From Bacillota bacterium (GTDB lineage: Bacteria > Bacillota > Clostridia > Peptostreptococcales > Anaerovoracaceae): DNA of 26,479 nucleotides. Location of the stretch: NCBI GenBank assembly GCA_016280485.1, contig JAEEGU010000196.1:1-26479 (forward strand), in the 5' to 3' direction. The notes beneath the pieces were generated by a model. The model made no database searches, was not told the origin of the DNA, and saw only the letters and a program-made list of their open reading frames with translations. Positions 16,078 to 22,062 of this stretch are shown one piece after another (position 1 is the first letter of the stretch; every line of letters begins with the position of its first letter). The position numbers were made by a program, and so were the translations under genes.

Positions 16078-16159
16078 GACTAATGCCGAACCTACATTGA
16101 CATCTTTTTTGCATAACTTATATATAAAAACTCCTTCTTTAGTGAAAAACTAAACCAAT

Positions 16160-16202
16160 GCACATGAAAAACCGGCTCTGGTGTGGCCGGTTTTTTATGT
16201 GC
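16160..16202. terminator. Terminator hairpin between the small peptide gene and the ABC operon
   Basis: The outer arms GCACAT / ATGTGC enclose AAAACCGGC ... GCCGGTTTTTT. The T run on the plus strand and the A run before the stem make it able to act on both strands, ending the peptide transcript and the convergent ABC operon. Confidence 0.8.
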
Positions 16203-16230
16203 AAATTTATATATGTGAAGGCTAATACGC

Positions 16231-16956
16231 TTAGTAAAGCACCTTACTGAGGAACTCCTGCGTCCTCGGATTCTGCGGATGCGTAAGAAGCTCCGCCGGA
16301 GCCCCGCTCTCTGCTATGATGCCTCCGTCCATAAAGAGGATGCGGTCCGACACCTCGCGGGCAAAGCCCATTTCATGTGTCACGATGACTGATGTCATAC
16401 CGGCCTTTACGAGACACTTTATTACCTCTAAAACCTCTCCGACCATTTCAGGATCGAGCGCCGATGTAGGCTCGTCGAAAAGCATTACGTCGGGCTCCAT
16501 CGCAAGCGCGCGAACTATCGCAATACGCTGCTTCTGCCCACCTGAAAGCTTTCTCGGGTATTCATTGATTTTATCGTAGAGGCCGACCTTGTTCAATAGC
16601 TCCGCCGCCTGCTCGGCAGCCTCTGCCGGAGTCTTTTTCTTTAGAAGCACCGGCGCCAGCGTCAGGTTTTCCTTGACCGACAGATGTGGAAAGAGGTTAA
16701 AGTGCTGGAAGACCATGCCCATCTTCTGGCGATGCACGTTTATGTCCACATCCGCCTCGGTAATGTCGGTGCCCTCAAAGAATATATGCCCCGATTCCGG
16801 AGTCTCCAGCATGTTGAGGCAGCGTAAGAATGTGCTCTTTCCGCCGCCCGAAGGCCCGATGACCGATACGACCTCTCCCTTTTTTATGTGCTCGTCCACG
16901 CCGCAAAGAACGTGGAGATCGCCAAACCATTTATTTAATCCTACTGTTTTAATCAT
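16231..16956 (-). CDS. Polar amino-acid ABC transporter, ATP-binding subunit
   Basis: The 241-residue ATPase of a GlnQ/HisP-type importer energises uptake through the adjacent permease. Walker A GPSGGGKST (34-42), Q-loop FQHFNLFP, signature LSGGQ (137-141) and Walker B VMLFDEP (Asp161/Glu162) are all intact, as is the switch histidine in VTHEMGFA. The gene overlaps the permease by eight bases, and the operon order is binding protein-permease-ATPase. The exact amino acid cannot be read from this subunit. Confidence 0.93.
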   Translation of the reverse strand: MIKTVGLNKWFGDLHVLCGVDEHIKKGEVVSVIGPSGGGKSTFLRCLNMLETPESGHIFFEGTDITEADVDINVHRQKMGMVFQHFNLFPHLSVKENLTLAPVLLKKKTPAEAAEQAAELLNKVGLYDKINEYPRKLSGGQKQRIAIVRALAMEPDVMLFDEPTSALDPEMVGEVLEVIKCLVKAGMTSVIVTHEMGFAREVSDRILFMDGGIIAESGAPAELLTHPQNPRTQEFLSKVLY

Positions 16957-17623
16957 TTGCTCTCAGCCTCCTTTCGAATGCGCAAAGGAGCCTGTTCAGA
17001 ATAAATGTGAGAACAAAGTAAATTACGCCCACTATAAAGAGGCACTCCATCGTGAGGTAGGTCGTGCCCTTTACCTTCAGGTACGATGTCATCAGCTCAC
17101 CGATAAAGAAGGTGCTGGCAAGCGAGGTGTCCTTTACTATTGTGATGAACTCGTTGCCGAGGGCAGGCAGTATCGTCTTTACCGCCTGCGGAAGCACGAT
17201 GCGCAGCATTGTCTGCGAGGAGGACAGACCCAGGCTGCGCGCGGCTTCCGTCTGCCCACTGTCGACCGACTGTATGCCGGAGCGGAAGACTTCCGAAACG
17301 TAAGCTGCCGAGTTTATGATAAGCGCGATGGCTATGCTCACAAAGTCAGATACTGCAAACGGCAGCAGCTTCGGCACGAGGAAGTAGCCCACATACAGCT
17401 GCAGGAGCATAGGCGTGCCTCTCACCACCTCCACTATCGCGATGCAAAGCCAGGTGACAGGCTTTATCTTTGACATGCGGCCGAGACAGAAGAATATGCC
17501 TAAGATCGCGCCAAAGAATACTGTTATCACAGATAGCAGGAGCGTGTAGCTGACGCCCGTTACCAGGAAGACATCCCAGTAACGGGTCATTATTTTTACT
17601 ATGTTATCAAAGTATTCACTCAT
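16949..17623 (-). CDS. Polar amino-acid ABC transporter, permease subunit
   Basis: The 224-residue HisM/GlnP-type permease has five hydrophobic segments. It carries the TLLLSVITVFFGAILG opening and the EAA loop EAARSLGLSSSQTMLRIVLPQAV, which docks onto the ATPase. Another typical stretch is EVVRGTPMLLQLYVGYF. One permease gene implies a homodimeric channel. It is separated from the binding-protein gene by only two bases. Confidence 0.92.
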   Translation of the reverse strand: MSEYFDNIVKIMTRYWDVFLVTGVSYTLLLSVITVFFGAILGIFFCLGRMSKIKPVTWLCIAIVEVVRGTPMLLQLYVGYFLVPKLLPFAVSDFVSIAIALIINSAAYVSEVFRSGIQSVDSGQTEAARSLGLSSSQTMLRIVLPQAVKTILPALGNEFITIVKDTSLASTFFIGELMTSYLKVKGTTYLTMECLFIVGVIYFVLTFILNRLLCAFERRLRAND

Positions 17624-17625
17624 AA

Positions 17626-18507
17626 TTATTCAGCGTTTCCTTCGTCGTCATAAGATACATCTGCTGCTGTGTCAATTCCCGCAAGCTCCTGAGCCTCGGT
17701 GTACCACTGACCGTAGTAACCGTTCTCGTAAGCCTTTGCAAGGCATGCGTTAATCTTTTCGGTAAGCTCGTCGTTACCCTTCTTGATGAGAATTACGTTG
17801 TTTTCCGCTTCTTCTGCGATTTCAAAGAGGAAGCCGGAAAAGCCGATGTTTTCGTTGCTTGCAATAATCGCTTTGCCGTTGCCGTGAGCTACAGCAAGTC
17901 CGTCAACGTTACCGTTTCTGAGAGCTTCAACGGCTGTGCCGACATCACCGAACTCCTTGATCTTGGTCGATTCAGGCAGCTGGCTTTCGCAGAGAATCAT
18001 CTGGAGGGACGCTGTCTGTGCGCCTATTGTAAGACCCGCAAAGTCATCTACGCTGTCGAACTGTCCTGCCTTGTCAGCGAGAACAATGATAGTCTGTTCA
18101 GTTTCGTTGTCACCTGCGTAGTAGTAGTCCGAAAGGTTGAAGTTTTCGGCTCTTTCAGGTGTATATGAATATCCGGAGATAGAGATTTCAACGTTACCGC
18201 TCTGTACTGCAGCCTGGCAGGCGTCAAAGCTCATAGGCTTGATTTCCAGAGTCATGCCGAGTTCGTCTGCGATGAACTTGGCGAGAGTGATATCAAATCC
18301 AACATATTGGTCCTGACCTGTTTTTGAAGTGTCAACAAACTCCATCGGCGAGAAGTCAGGGGATACGGCTACTGTAAGGACAGGTTTCTGGTCTGCCGCA
18401 GCATTGTCTGCGTCGGCATCAGTGTTGCCGCAGGCTGTGAGGCCAGCCACGCAAGCCAGCACGAGAATAAGTGATAAAATAATTGATATGGGTTTTTTGG
18501 TTTTCAT
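17626..18507 (-). CDS. Amino-acid ABC transporter substrate-binding lipoprotein
   Basis: This 293-residue family-3 solute-binding protein would be anchored outside the membrane. The signal peptide ends in the lipobox LTAC, with Cys26 as the lipidation site. The mature part has the typical LTVAVSPDFSPMEFVD opening, GFDITLAKFIADELGMTLEIKPMSFDACQAAVQSG and a C-terminal AKAYENGYYGQWYTEAQELAG. I use the ATG at 18507, preceded by AGAAGG, because a longer reading from 18618 would put ~37 charged residues before the signal peptide. The substrate is a polar amino acid; arginine or a related compound is possible from an ARG-box-like sequence upstream. Confidence 0.88.
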   Translation of the reverse strand: MKTKKPISIILSLILVLACVAGLTACGNTDADADNAAADQKPVLTVAVSPDFSPMEFVDTSKTGQDQYVGFDITLAKFIADELGMTLEIKPMSFDACQAAVQSGNVEISISGYSYTPERAENFNLSDYYYAGDNETEQTIIVLADKAGQFDSVDDFAGLTIGAQTASLQMILCESQLPESTKIKEFGDVGTAVEALRNGNVDGLAVAHGNGKAIIASNENIGFSGFLFEIAEEAENNVILIKKGNDELTEKINACLAKAYENGYYGQWYTEAQELAGIDTAADVSYDDEGNAE

Positions 18508-18578
18508 TGGTGTGTACCTTCTTTCTTTGTTTTTTACTCTGGTTGTTTCATTTTTCCTTTTTGGTAGTTTACTCACTT

Positions 18579-18596
18579 TGTGCATGTTTATACATT
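18579..18596. promoter_or_regulatory. ARG-box-like operator candidate
   Basis: On the minus strand AATGTATAAACATGCACA matches the ArgR consensus TNTGNATWWWWATNCANA with two mismatches. It lies in the 5' leader of the ABC operon. Single ARG-box-like sequences occur by chance in AT-rich DNA, so this is only suggestive. Confidence 0.3.
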
Positions 18597-18651
18597 TGGC
18601 CCTTTTTGCAAATCTCAAGTTTTGTGTTATTTATCAGCGCCGCAGCCTATG

Positions 18652-18671
18652 TATAAAGATTTAACTTTATA
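18652..18671. promoter_or_regulatory. Inverted repeat at the start of the ABC operon transcript
   Basis: TATAAAG-ATTTAA-CTTTATA is a perfect 7-bp-arm inverted repeat, beginning just after the predicted transcription start (~18679). It is a plausible operator. The regulator is unknown. Confidence 0.4.
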
Positions 18672-18685
18672 ACTAAATCTGCAAA

Positions 18686-18714
18686 AATATACACATATGC
18701 CTTTAATACATCAA
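18686..18714 (-). promoter_or_regulatory. Predicted sigma-70 promoter of the ABC transporter operon
   Basis: TTGATG (18714-18709), a 17-base spacer and TATATT (18691-18686) on the minus strand. The implied leader is ~170 bases and contains the two candidate operators. I could not recognise a riboswitch or T-box in it. Confidence 0.45.
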
Positions 18715-18784
18715 ATAATACTCTCATATTTATGCAAAGTCAAGAGAAAAAATACAAAAAACTTGTTTATAAACTGTTTTTGCA

Positions 18785-18814
18785 AAATAAAACCCGTCAC
18801 CTTTCGGTGACGGG
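18785..18814 (-). terminator. Terminator of peptide gene A
   Basis: CCCGTCACC / GGTGACGGG with a GAAA loop (minus strand), followed by TTTTATTTT. It is one of six near-identical hairpins between 18.8 and 24.8 kb. Confidence 0.85.
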
Positions 18815-18853
18815 AGTCAGGTCTCATATTATTGCGGAACCGGGAAAGCTTAT

Positions 18854-19030
18854 CTAAATAAACAGATATTTATCGTAGATTATCCCACCGGCAGCTTGAT
18901 CGAGGTCAGCATCGCTGAGGATGATTCCGGCTGCTTCAGCGCCTTTCTTTGTTTCGTCTATTATAGCCTGCGCCTCTTCTTTGTCCTGCGCATTTTCGAG
19001 CTTTTTCTTCAGGTCATTGGTGAATTCCAT
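18854..19030 (-). CDS. Nif11-like-leader peptide precursor A (58 residues)
   Basis: This short gene encodes a 49-residue leader (MEFTNDLKKKLENAQDKEEA..., ending LSDADLDQAAGG) and a nine-residue core, IIYDKYLFI. The amphipathic, acidic leader with EEAQAIIDETKKGAE and the terminal double glycine resembles Nif11-like leaders of ribosomal natural-product precursors, where a C39-type protease cuts after GG. The core lacks Cys, Ser and Thr, so lanthionine or azole formation is unlikely; it contains an aromatic-X-Lys motif (YDK). AGGGAGG lies seven bases before the ATG. The transcript is its own unit, with a promoter and a terminator. No modifying enzyme is nearby, and an unmodified secreted peptide or signal is possible. 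Confidence 0.75.
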   Translation of the reverse strand: MEFTNDLKKKLENAQDKEEAQAIIDETKKGAEAAGIILSDADLDQAAGGIIYDKYLFI

Positions 19031-19063
19031 AAAAATACCTCCCTCTCGGTTTAAGATATTTTT

Positions 19064-19091
19064 ATGTTACCATAATCTCCCCCCCGTGCAA
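19064..19091 (-). promoter_or_regulatory. Promoter region of peptide gene A with G7 tract
   Basis: The conserved upstream block reads TTGCAC, then seven G, AGATTATGG and TAACAT. If TTGCAC and TAACAT are -35 and -10, the spacer is 16 bases. The block is shared by all four peptide genes. Confidence 0.45.
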
Positions 19092-19111
19092 TACTTTTCC
19101 AATTTCCGCAA

Positions 19112-19412
19112 TCATATATTGCGCCCCATATATTGGATCGTTACGACATAGACCCTCTTTTTTTCTTCGTCGACTCTAAATATGGCAATATAATTGTCTA
19201 CTAAGAGCTGTTTATACCCTTTGTCCGCATAAAATCCGACTAACCTGTCTTGATGTGAATTCGGAAATTCTGCAAGCCCCAATATTGCCTTTAAGTCGAT
19301 TCAACTGTTTTCTTGCTGTTTCCGGCGCGGATATTTCGTTGGCTATGTATGTATAGATTTCATCTAAATCCCGATATGCGTTTTCCAGCAATTCTACTTC
19401 GTATTTATCCAA
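19112..19412 (-). pseudogene. ParE/RelE-type toxin gene with a frameshift
   Basis: The frame starts at a TTG (DKYEVELLENAYRDLDEIYTYI...) overlapping the antitoxin by eight bases and runs well to ETARKQLNRLK. There one extra base near 19287 shifts it to an unrelated tail and an early stop at 66 codons. Dropping that base restores AILGLAEFPNSHQDRLVGFY, then GYKQLLVDNYIAIFRVDEEKKRVYVV and a stop at 19112, a normal ~100-residue ParE/RelE toxin. Family members poison gyrase (ParE) or cleave mRNA on the ribosome (RelE). The extra G sits in AAAGGC, so a genuine mutation, a sequencing error or programmed slippage are all possible. Confidence 0.75.
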
Positions 19413-19668
19413 AATGCTTTTTCTCCAATTTGTCGAATGCTATGGTTGCTTCAATTGTTTTTCCGGTTTTGGCAAAGTCTTTTTCGGCTTCATATATTGC
19501 ATAATCTATGCGGGTTTCGCGCACAATTTTTTCGTATAGTTCAGCGCTCATCACCACCAAATCGCTATAGCCGTTTTTTGTAATGAAAATCGGTTCCTGG
19601 CGTTTATGTGCAATTTCTGATATGGCACTTGTATTACGTAAATCTCTGATTGGCATAATTGTTGGCAT
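19405..19668 (-). CDS. Phd/YefM-family antitoxin
   Basis: The 87-residue antitoxin partners the ParE/RelE toxin that follows. The N-terminal Phd-type DNA-binding fold is recognisable in MPIRDLRNTSAISEIAHKRQEPIFITKNGYSDLVVMS, and the C-terminal half is the toxin-binding region. I start at the ATG at 19668, eight bases after GGAGG, which excludes eleven residues of the longer frame. Since the toxin is frameshifted, the antitoxin may now be a lone autoregulator. Confidence 0.85.
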   Translation of the reverse strand: MPTIMPIRDLRNTSAISEIAHKRQEPIFITKNGYSDLVVMSAELYEKIVRETRIDYAIYEAEKDFAKTGKTIEATIAFDKLEKKHFG

Positions 19669-19689
19669 GATTACCACCTCCGCAGCATT

Positions 19690-19719
19690 ATTGTAGCACA
19701 ATTATGCTACGCGTGTCAA
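19690..19719 (-). promoter_or_regulatory. Promoter and operator of the toxin-antitoxin operon
   Basis: A perfect TTGACA (19719-19714), an 18-base spacer and TACAAT (19695-19690) on the minus strand. The palindrome GTAGCA-N6-TGCTAC (19693-19710) fills the spacer and overlaps the -10, the classic arrangement for antitoxin autorepression. Confidence 0.75.
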
Positions 19720-19754
19720 GGCTAACTTGGTGCCATAGCAAGGGGCGGAATCGC

Positions 19755-19785
19755 AATCAAAAACCCGCCACCTTTCGGTGGCGGG
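19755..19785 (-). terminator. Terminator of peptide gene B
   Basis: CCCGCCACC / GGTGGCGGG with a GAAA loop, followed by TTTTTGATTG on the minus strand. It is the same hairpin family as at 18793, with T-to-C and A-to-G compensating changes that keep the stem paired. Confidence 0.85.
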
Positions 19786-19823
19786 TTTATTATGCGGTAT
19801 GTGTCGATATGTGCTGCGAAGGG

Positions 19824-20027
19824 TTAAATAAAGCGATTACCTTTATACAGACGATCCTTCTGCCAAAAAACTTCCGTATTTCCGCCGGCAGCCTGATTGA
19901 GGTCAGCATCGCTGAGGATAATCCCGGCCTCCTCTGCGCCCTTCTTTGTTTCGTCTATAATAGCCTGCGCTTCTTCTTTATTCTGAGCGCCTTCGAGCTT
20001 TTTCTTCAGGTCATTGGTGAATTCCAT
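19824..20027 (-). CDS. Nif11-like-leader peptide precursor B (67 residues)
   Basis: The leader (49 residues, ending LSDADLNQAAGG) is almost identical to the other three copies. The core is NTEVFWQKDRLYKGNRFI, 18 residues, basic and aromatic, without cysteine. It holds an aromatic-X-Lys motif (WQK), followed by a second aromatic-Lys pair (YK). AGGGAGG precedes the ATG by seven bases. It lies just before the Phd/ParE pair on the minus strand and has an independent promoter and terminator. It is the duplicate of peptide gene D: the cores are identical and the leaders differ at residue 41. A natural-product precursor is my best reading; an unmodified bacteriocin or signal peptide is the alternative. 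Confidence 0.75.
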   Translation of the reverse strand: MEFTNDLKKKLEGAQNKEEAQAIIDETKKGAEEAGIILSDADLNQAAGGNTEVFWQKDRLYKGNRFI

Positions 20028-20060
20028 AAAAATACCTCCCTCTCGGTTTAAGATATTTTT

Positions 20061-20088
20061 ATGTTACCATAATCTCCCCCCCGTGCAA
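20061..20088 (-). promoter_or_regulatory. Promoter region of peptide gene B with G7 tract
   Basis: Same block as at gene A: TTGCAC (20088-20083), seven G, AGATTATGG, TAACAT (20066-20061), with a spacer of 16 bases. Confidence 0.45.
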
Positions 20089-20115
20089 CTCTTTTCCAAT
20101 TTGCGCCGCGACACT

Positions 20116-20529
20116 TTAATCATTTCCTATTATGTCCATAAACTCCCGTGGAGTTACTACAAATGGGACAGCTGGGAAATGCTTGATATTTCCAGTAACT
20201 AAAAAAGCATCAGCACGACTTTTTTCAAGGGCTACCTCATAGAAAGGCAAATCCTTCATGTCAGGAAGAACTATGCCGGAAGATGCCGGAGAAATCAAAA
20301 TGCCGAATTTTTCGATTGCAGCCAGTAGATACTCCACTAAGTCTATCGAGAACGCGAATTTCTTTCGTGTCAGGACCTCGCGATATTCCTTTATGATATC
20401 GGTGCTGTAGACAGGCGTGACTCTGCCGATTAGTACATTTTCAACTACTTGAACAGTAGCTGCGCCATCTTTATCAGACAGTAATGCGGAAACCAAGACG
20501 TTTGTATCTATAACGGCTAGGCGAATCAT
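20116..20529 (-). CDS. PIN-domain toxin
   Basis: This is a 137-residue PIN-family nuclease of the putative-toxin type (COG1569-like). The conserved opening IRLAVIDTNVLVSALLS supplies the first acidic ligand (Asp8) and Asn10. EYREVLTRKKF supplies the second acid and SRADAFLVTGNIKHFP the last acidic group. PIN toxins cleave RNA, often tRNA or mRNA. The start overlaps the antitoxin stop by four bases (ATGA). The frame is intact, unlike the neighbouring ParE-type toxin. Confidence 0.85.
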   Translation of the reverse strand: MIRLAVIDTNVLVSALLSDKDGAATVQVVENVLIGRVTPVYSTDIIKEYREVLTRKKFAFSIDLVEYLLAAIEKFGILISPASSGIVLPDMKDLPFYEVALEKSRADAFLVTGNIKHFPAVPFVVTPREFMDIIGND

Positions 20530-20825
20530 TTTGAAGATTCCTTCCTTGCAAGGTCGATTTCTTTATTAATTTCGTCAAGACTCATGCCGGAAACTCCGTT
20601 TTCTTTAGCTTGAGCACGTAGCGCAAGGAATGCTCGCGCTGCATTCTCTCTAGTCAAATCCACATCAATCGAAGCAATTTCAAATGGAATTCTGCGTTCA
20701 CGAACAACAGCACGTGCAAACACATTAATTGCAGTTGATGTGTTCATGCCGAACTCTTGGCATAATAAATCAAATTGTCTTTTTAATACCTCATCCATAC
20801 GAACGCTAAAAGTTGTCTGTGGCAT
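20526..20825 (-). CDS. RelB/DinJ-family antitoxin
   Basis: The 99-residue protein has the ribbon-helix-helix opening TTFSVRMDEVLKRQFDLLCQEFGMNTSTAINVFARAVV, characteristic of RelB/DinJ antitoxins, then the PFEI segment and a helical C-terminus for toxin binding. It would neutralise the PIN toxin encoded directly after it and repress the operon. RelB/DinJ proteins are better known with RelE/YafQ toxins; pairing with a PIN protein is less usual. AGGAGG lies before the ATG. Confidence 0.85.
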   Translation of the reverse strand: MPQTTFSVRMDEVLKRQFDLLCQEFGMNTSTAINVFARAVVRERRIPFEIASIDVDLTRENAARAFLALRAQAKENGVSGMSLDEINKEIDLARKESSK

Positions 20826-20857
20826 AATTGCACCTCCTAACTACTGTTTGTATATAA

Positions 20858-20886
20858 ATATTAACCTATCAGGTGCAAAAAGTCAA
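20858..20886 (-). promoter_or_regulatory. Promoter of the RelB/PIN operon
   Basis: TTGACT (20886-20881), a 17-base spacer and TAATAT (20863-20858) on the minus strand. Confidence 0.65.
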
Positions 20887-20928
20887 CATGCAAACCCAAC
20901 AAGTGCGTTACTTTGCGTACTTTGCGCA

Positions 20929-20990
20929 CCACCTCATCCGGCCTTGCGGCCACCTTCCCCTCAAGGGGAAGGCATAGTTTCTGTTAAAAA
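20929..20990. repeat. Dispersed palindromic (REP-like) element, copy 1
   Basis: This block begins CCACCTCATCCGGCC, contains two nested palindromes (GGCC-TTGC-GGCC and CTTCCCCT-CA-AGGGGAAG), and ends ATAGTTTCTGTTAAAAA at a hairpin of the CCCGYCACC family. It recurs at 22334-22395 almost unchanged. Elements of this look are widespread in intergenic DNA of Clostridia. Confidence 0.75.
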
Positions 20991-21012
20991 CCCGTCACCT
21001 TTCGGTGACGGG
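20981..21012 (-). terminator. Terminator of peptide gene C
   Basis: CCCGTCACC / GGTGACGGG with a GAAA loop, followed by TTTTTAACAG on the minus strand. Confidence 0.8.
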
Positions 21013-21048
21013 TAGAAAGTCATGTATTATTACCGGAACTGTGAAAGA

Positions 21049-21240
21049 TTATCTAAATGACCAAGGGGAACCGCCCCCTTTGTCAAAAGAAGCTCCACCT
21101 GCAGCCTGATCGAGGTCGTCGTCGCTGAGGATAATCCCTGCCTCTTCTGCGCCCTTCTTTGTTTCGTCTATTATAGCCTGCGCTTCCTCTTTATTCTGAG
21201 CGCCTTCGAGCTTTTTCTTAAGATCGTTTGTGAATTCCAT
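21049..21240 (-). CDS. Nif11-like-leader peptide precursor C (63 residues)
   Basis: The 49-residue leader ends LSDDDLDQAAGG and the core is ASFDKGGGSPWSFR: glycine-rich, with an aromatic-X-Lys motif (FDK) at the same distance from the double glycine as YDK in gene A. The 3' flank (ATTTAGATAA and beyond) is shared with gene A but is read in another frame, so the core end differs. The ribosome site is GAGGAAGG, slightly different from the other copies. The promoter G tract has eight G. It lies between the REP-like element and a decayed gene fragment. No modification or export gene is near. Confidence 0.75.
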   Translation of the reverse strand: MEFTNDLKKKLEGAQNKEEAQAIIDETKKGAEEAGIILSDDDLDQAAGGASFDKGGGSPWSFR

Positions 21241-21273
21241 AAAAATACCTTCCTCTCGGTTTAAGATATTTTT

Positions 21274-21302
21274 ATGTTACCATAATCTCCCCCCCCGTGC
21301 AA
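21274..21302 (-). promoter_or_regulatory. Promoter region of peptide gene C with G8 tract
   Basis: TTGCAC (21302-21297), eight G, AGATTATGG, TAACAT (21279-21274). The spacer is 17 bases, one more than in the other three copies, and is the usual sigma-70 optimum. Confidence 0.45.
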
Positions 21303-21428
21303 CTCTTTTCCAATTTGCGCCGCGACACACTTGTCGAAAATTGTTACAATATCTCTATCATTTCACCTTGACAAATGCTGCCCGGTTTGCTATTGTATAT
21401 TCAAGAAATGGGTTTTCACCGTACTGCT

Positions 21429-21687
21429 TTATGGCTCAAGCGGGCTGCTCGTTTCTTTTTTTATTGTTGTTATATCGTGCAAATACTTATTCCCATCGGC
21501 AGAGTGTTTTACCAATAAGATTGCCGTGAAAATATTATATCTCTCCAAAACTCCAGTTTTATCATTATAAACGGGTATGCCAAAGCTTTTGCCTTTTTCC
21601 TAGCACCCTTCAATGCAATTCTGCTGTTTGACCCTGCATATTCTGAAGGAAACTCAGCCCCTATATAAATAGCTTCTGCAGTTTCCG
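21429..21687 (-). pseudogene. Decayed fragment of a phage- or mobile-element-type protein C-terminus
   Basis: Two reading frames on the minus strand give recognisable but broken protein: DTETAEAIYIGAEFPSEYAG, continuing SNSRIALKGARKKAKA (~21570-21687), and then, in a different frame, KHSADGNKYLHDITTIKKET, continuing to SSPLEP and a stop (21429-21503). Both resemble, from memory, pieces of a C-terminal domain found on large phage and conjugative-element proteins, with the middle deleted. The 5' end is cut exactly at the boundary of the peptide-D direct repeat, so insertion of that cassette may have truncated it. The wider span 21303-21690 has no intact gene. Confidence 0.45.
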
Positions 21688-21728
21688 TGTCAAGGCTAAC
21701 TTGGTGCCATAGCAAGGGGCGGAATCGC

Positions 21729-21759
21729 AATCAAAAACCCGCCACCTTTCGGTGGCGGG
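21729..21759 (-). terminator. Terminator of peptide gene D
   Basis: Identical to the gene B terminator: CCCGCCACC / GGTGGCGGG, GAAA loop, then T-rich sequence on the minus strand. Confidence 0.85.
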
Positions 21760-21797
21760 TTTATTATGCGGTATGTGTCGATATGTGCGGCGAAGGG

Positions 21798-22001
21798 TTA
21801 AATAAAGCGATTACCTTTATACAGACGATCCTTCTGCCAAAAAACTTCCGTATTTCCGCCGGCAGCCTGATTGAGGTCATCGTCGCTGAGGATGATGCCG
21901 GCCTCCTCTGCGCCTTTCTTTGTTTCATCTATAATAGCCTGCGCCTCTTCTTTATTCTGAGCGCCTTCGAGCTTTTTCTTCAGGTCATTGGTGAATTCCA
22001 T
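21798..22001 (-). CDS. Nif11-like-leader peptide precursor D (67 residues)
   Basis: The core NTEVFWQKDRLYKGNRFI is identical to that of gene B. The leader ends LSDDDLNQAAGG, so residue 41 is Asp as in gene C rather than Ala as in gene B. AGGGAGG precedes the ATG by seven bases. With B it forms a recent duplication. Keeping the core unchanged while leader codons differ suggests purifying selection or gene conversion, and that the product is real. Confidence 0.75.
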   Translation of the reverse strand: MEFTNDLKKKLEGAQNKEEAQAIIDETKKGAEEAGIILSDDDLNQAAGGNTEVFWQKDRLYKGNRFI

Positions 22002-22034
22002 AAAAATACCTCCCTCTCGGTTTAAGATATTTTT

Positions 22035-22062
22035 ATGTTACCATAATCTCCCCCCCGTGCAA
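22035..22062 (-). promoter_or_regulatory. Promoter region of peptide gene D with G7 tract
   Basis: TTGCAC (22062-22057), seven G, AGATTATGG, TAACAT (22040-22035), with a spacer of 16 bases. Confidence 0.45.

Larger units (their letters stand above)
19712..20098. repeat. Direct repeat, copy 1 (peptide gene B cassette)
   Basis: About 387 bp, from CGTGTCAAGGCTAAC to CTCTTTTCCA, recur at 21686-22072 in the same orientation with about a dozen substitutions and no length change. The repeat carries a complete cassette: terminator, peptide gene and promoter. Confidence 0.9.

Noticed and set aside
18508..18686. Lysine or other riboswitch in the ABC operon leader
   Set aside because: I could not find conserved core segments of a known amino-acid riboswitch. 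Only small inverted repeats are present.
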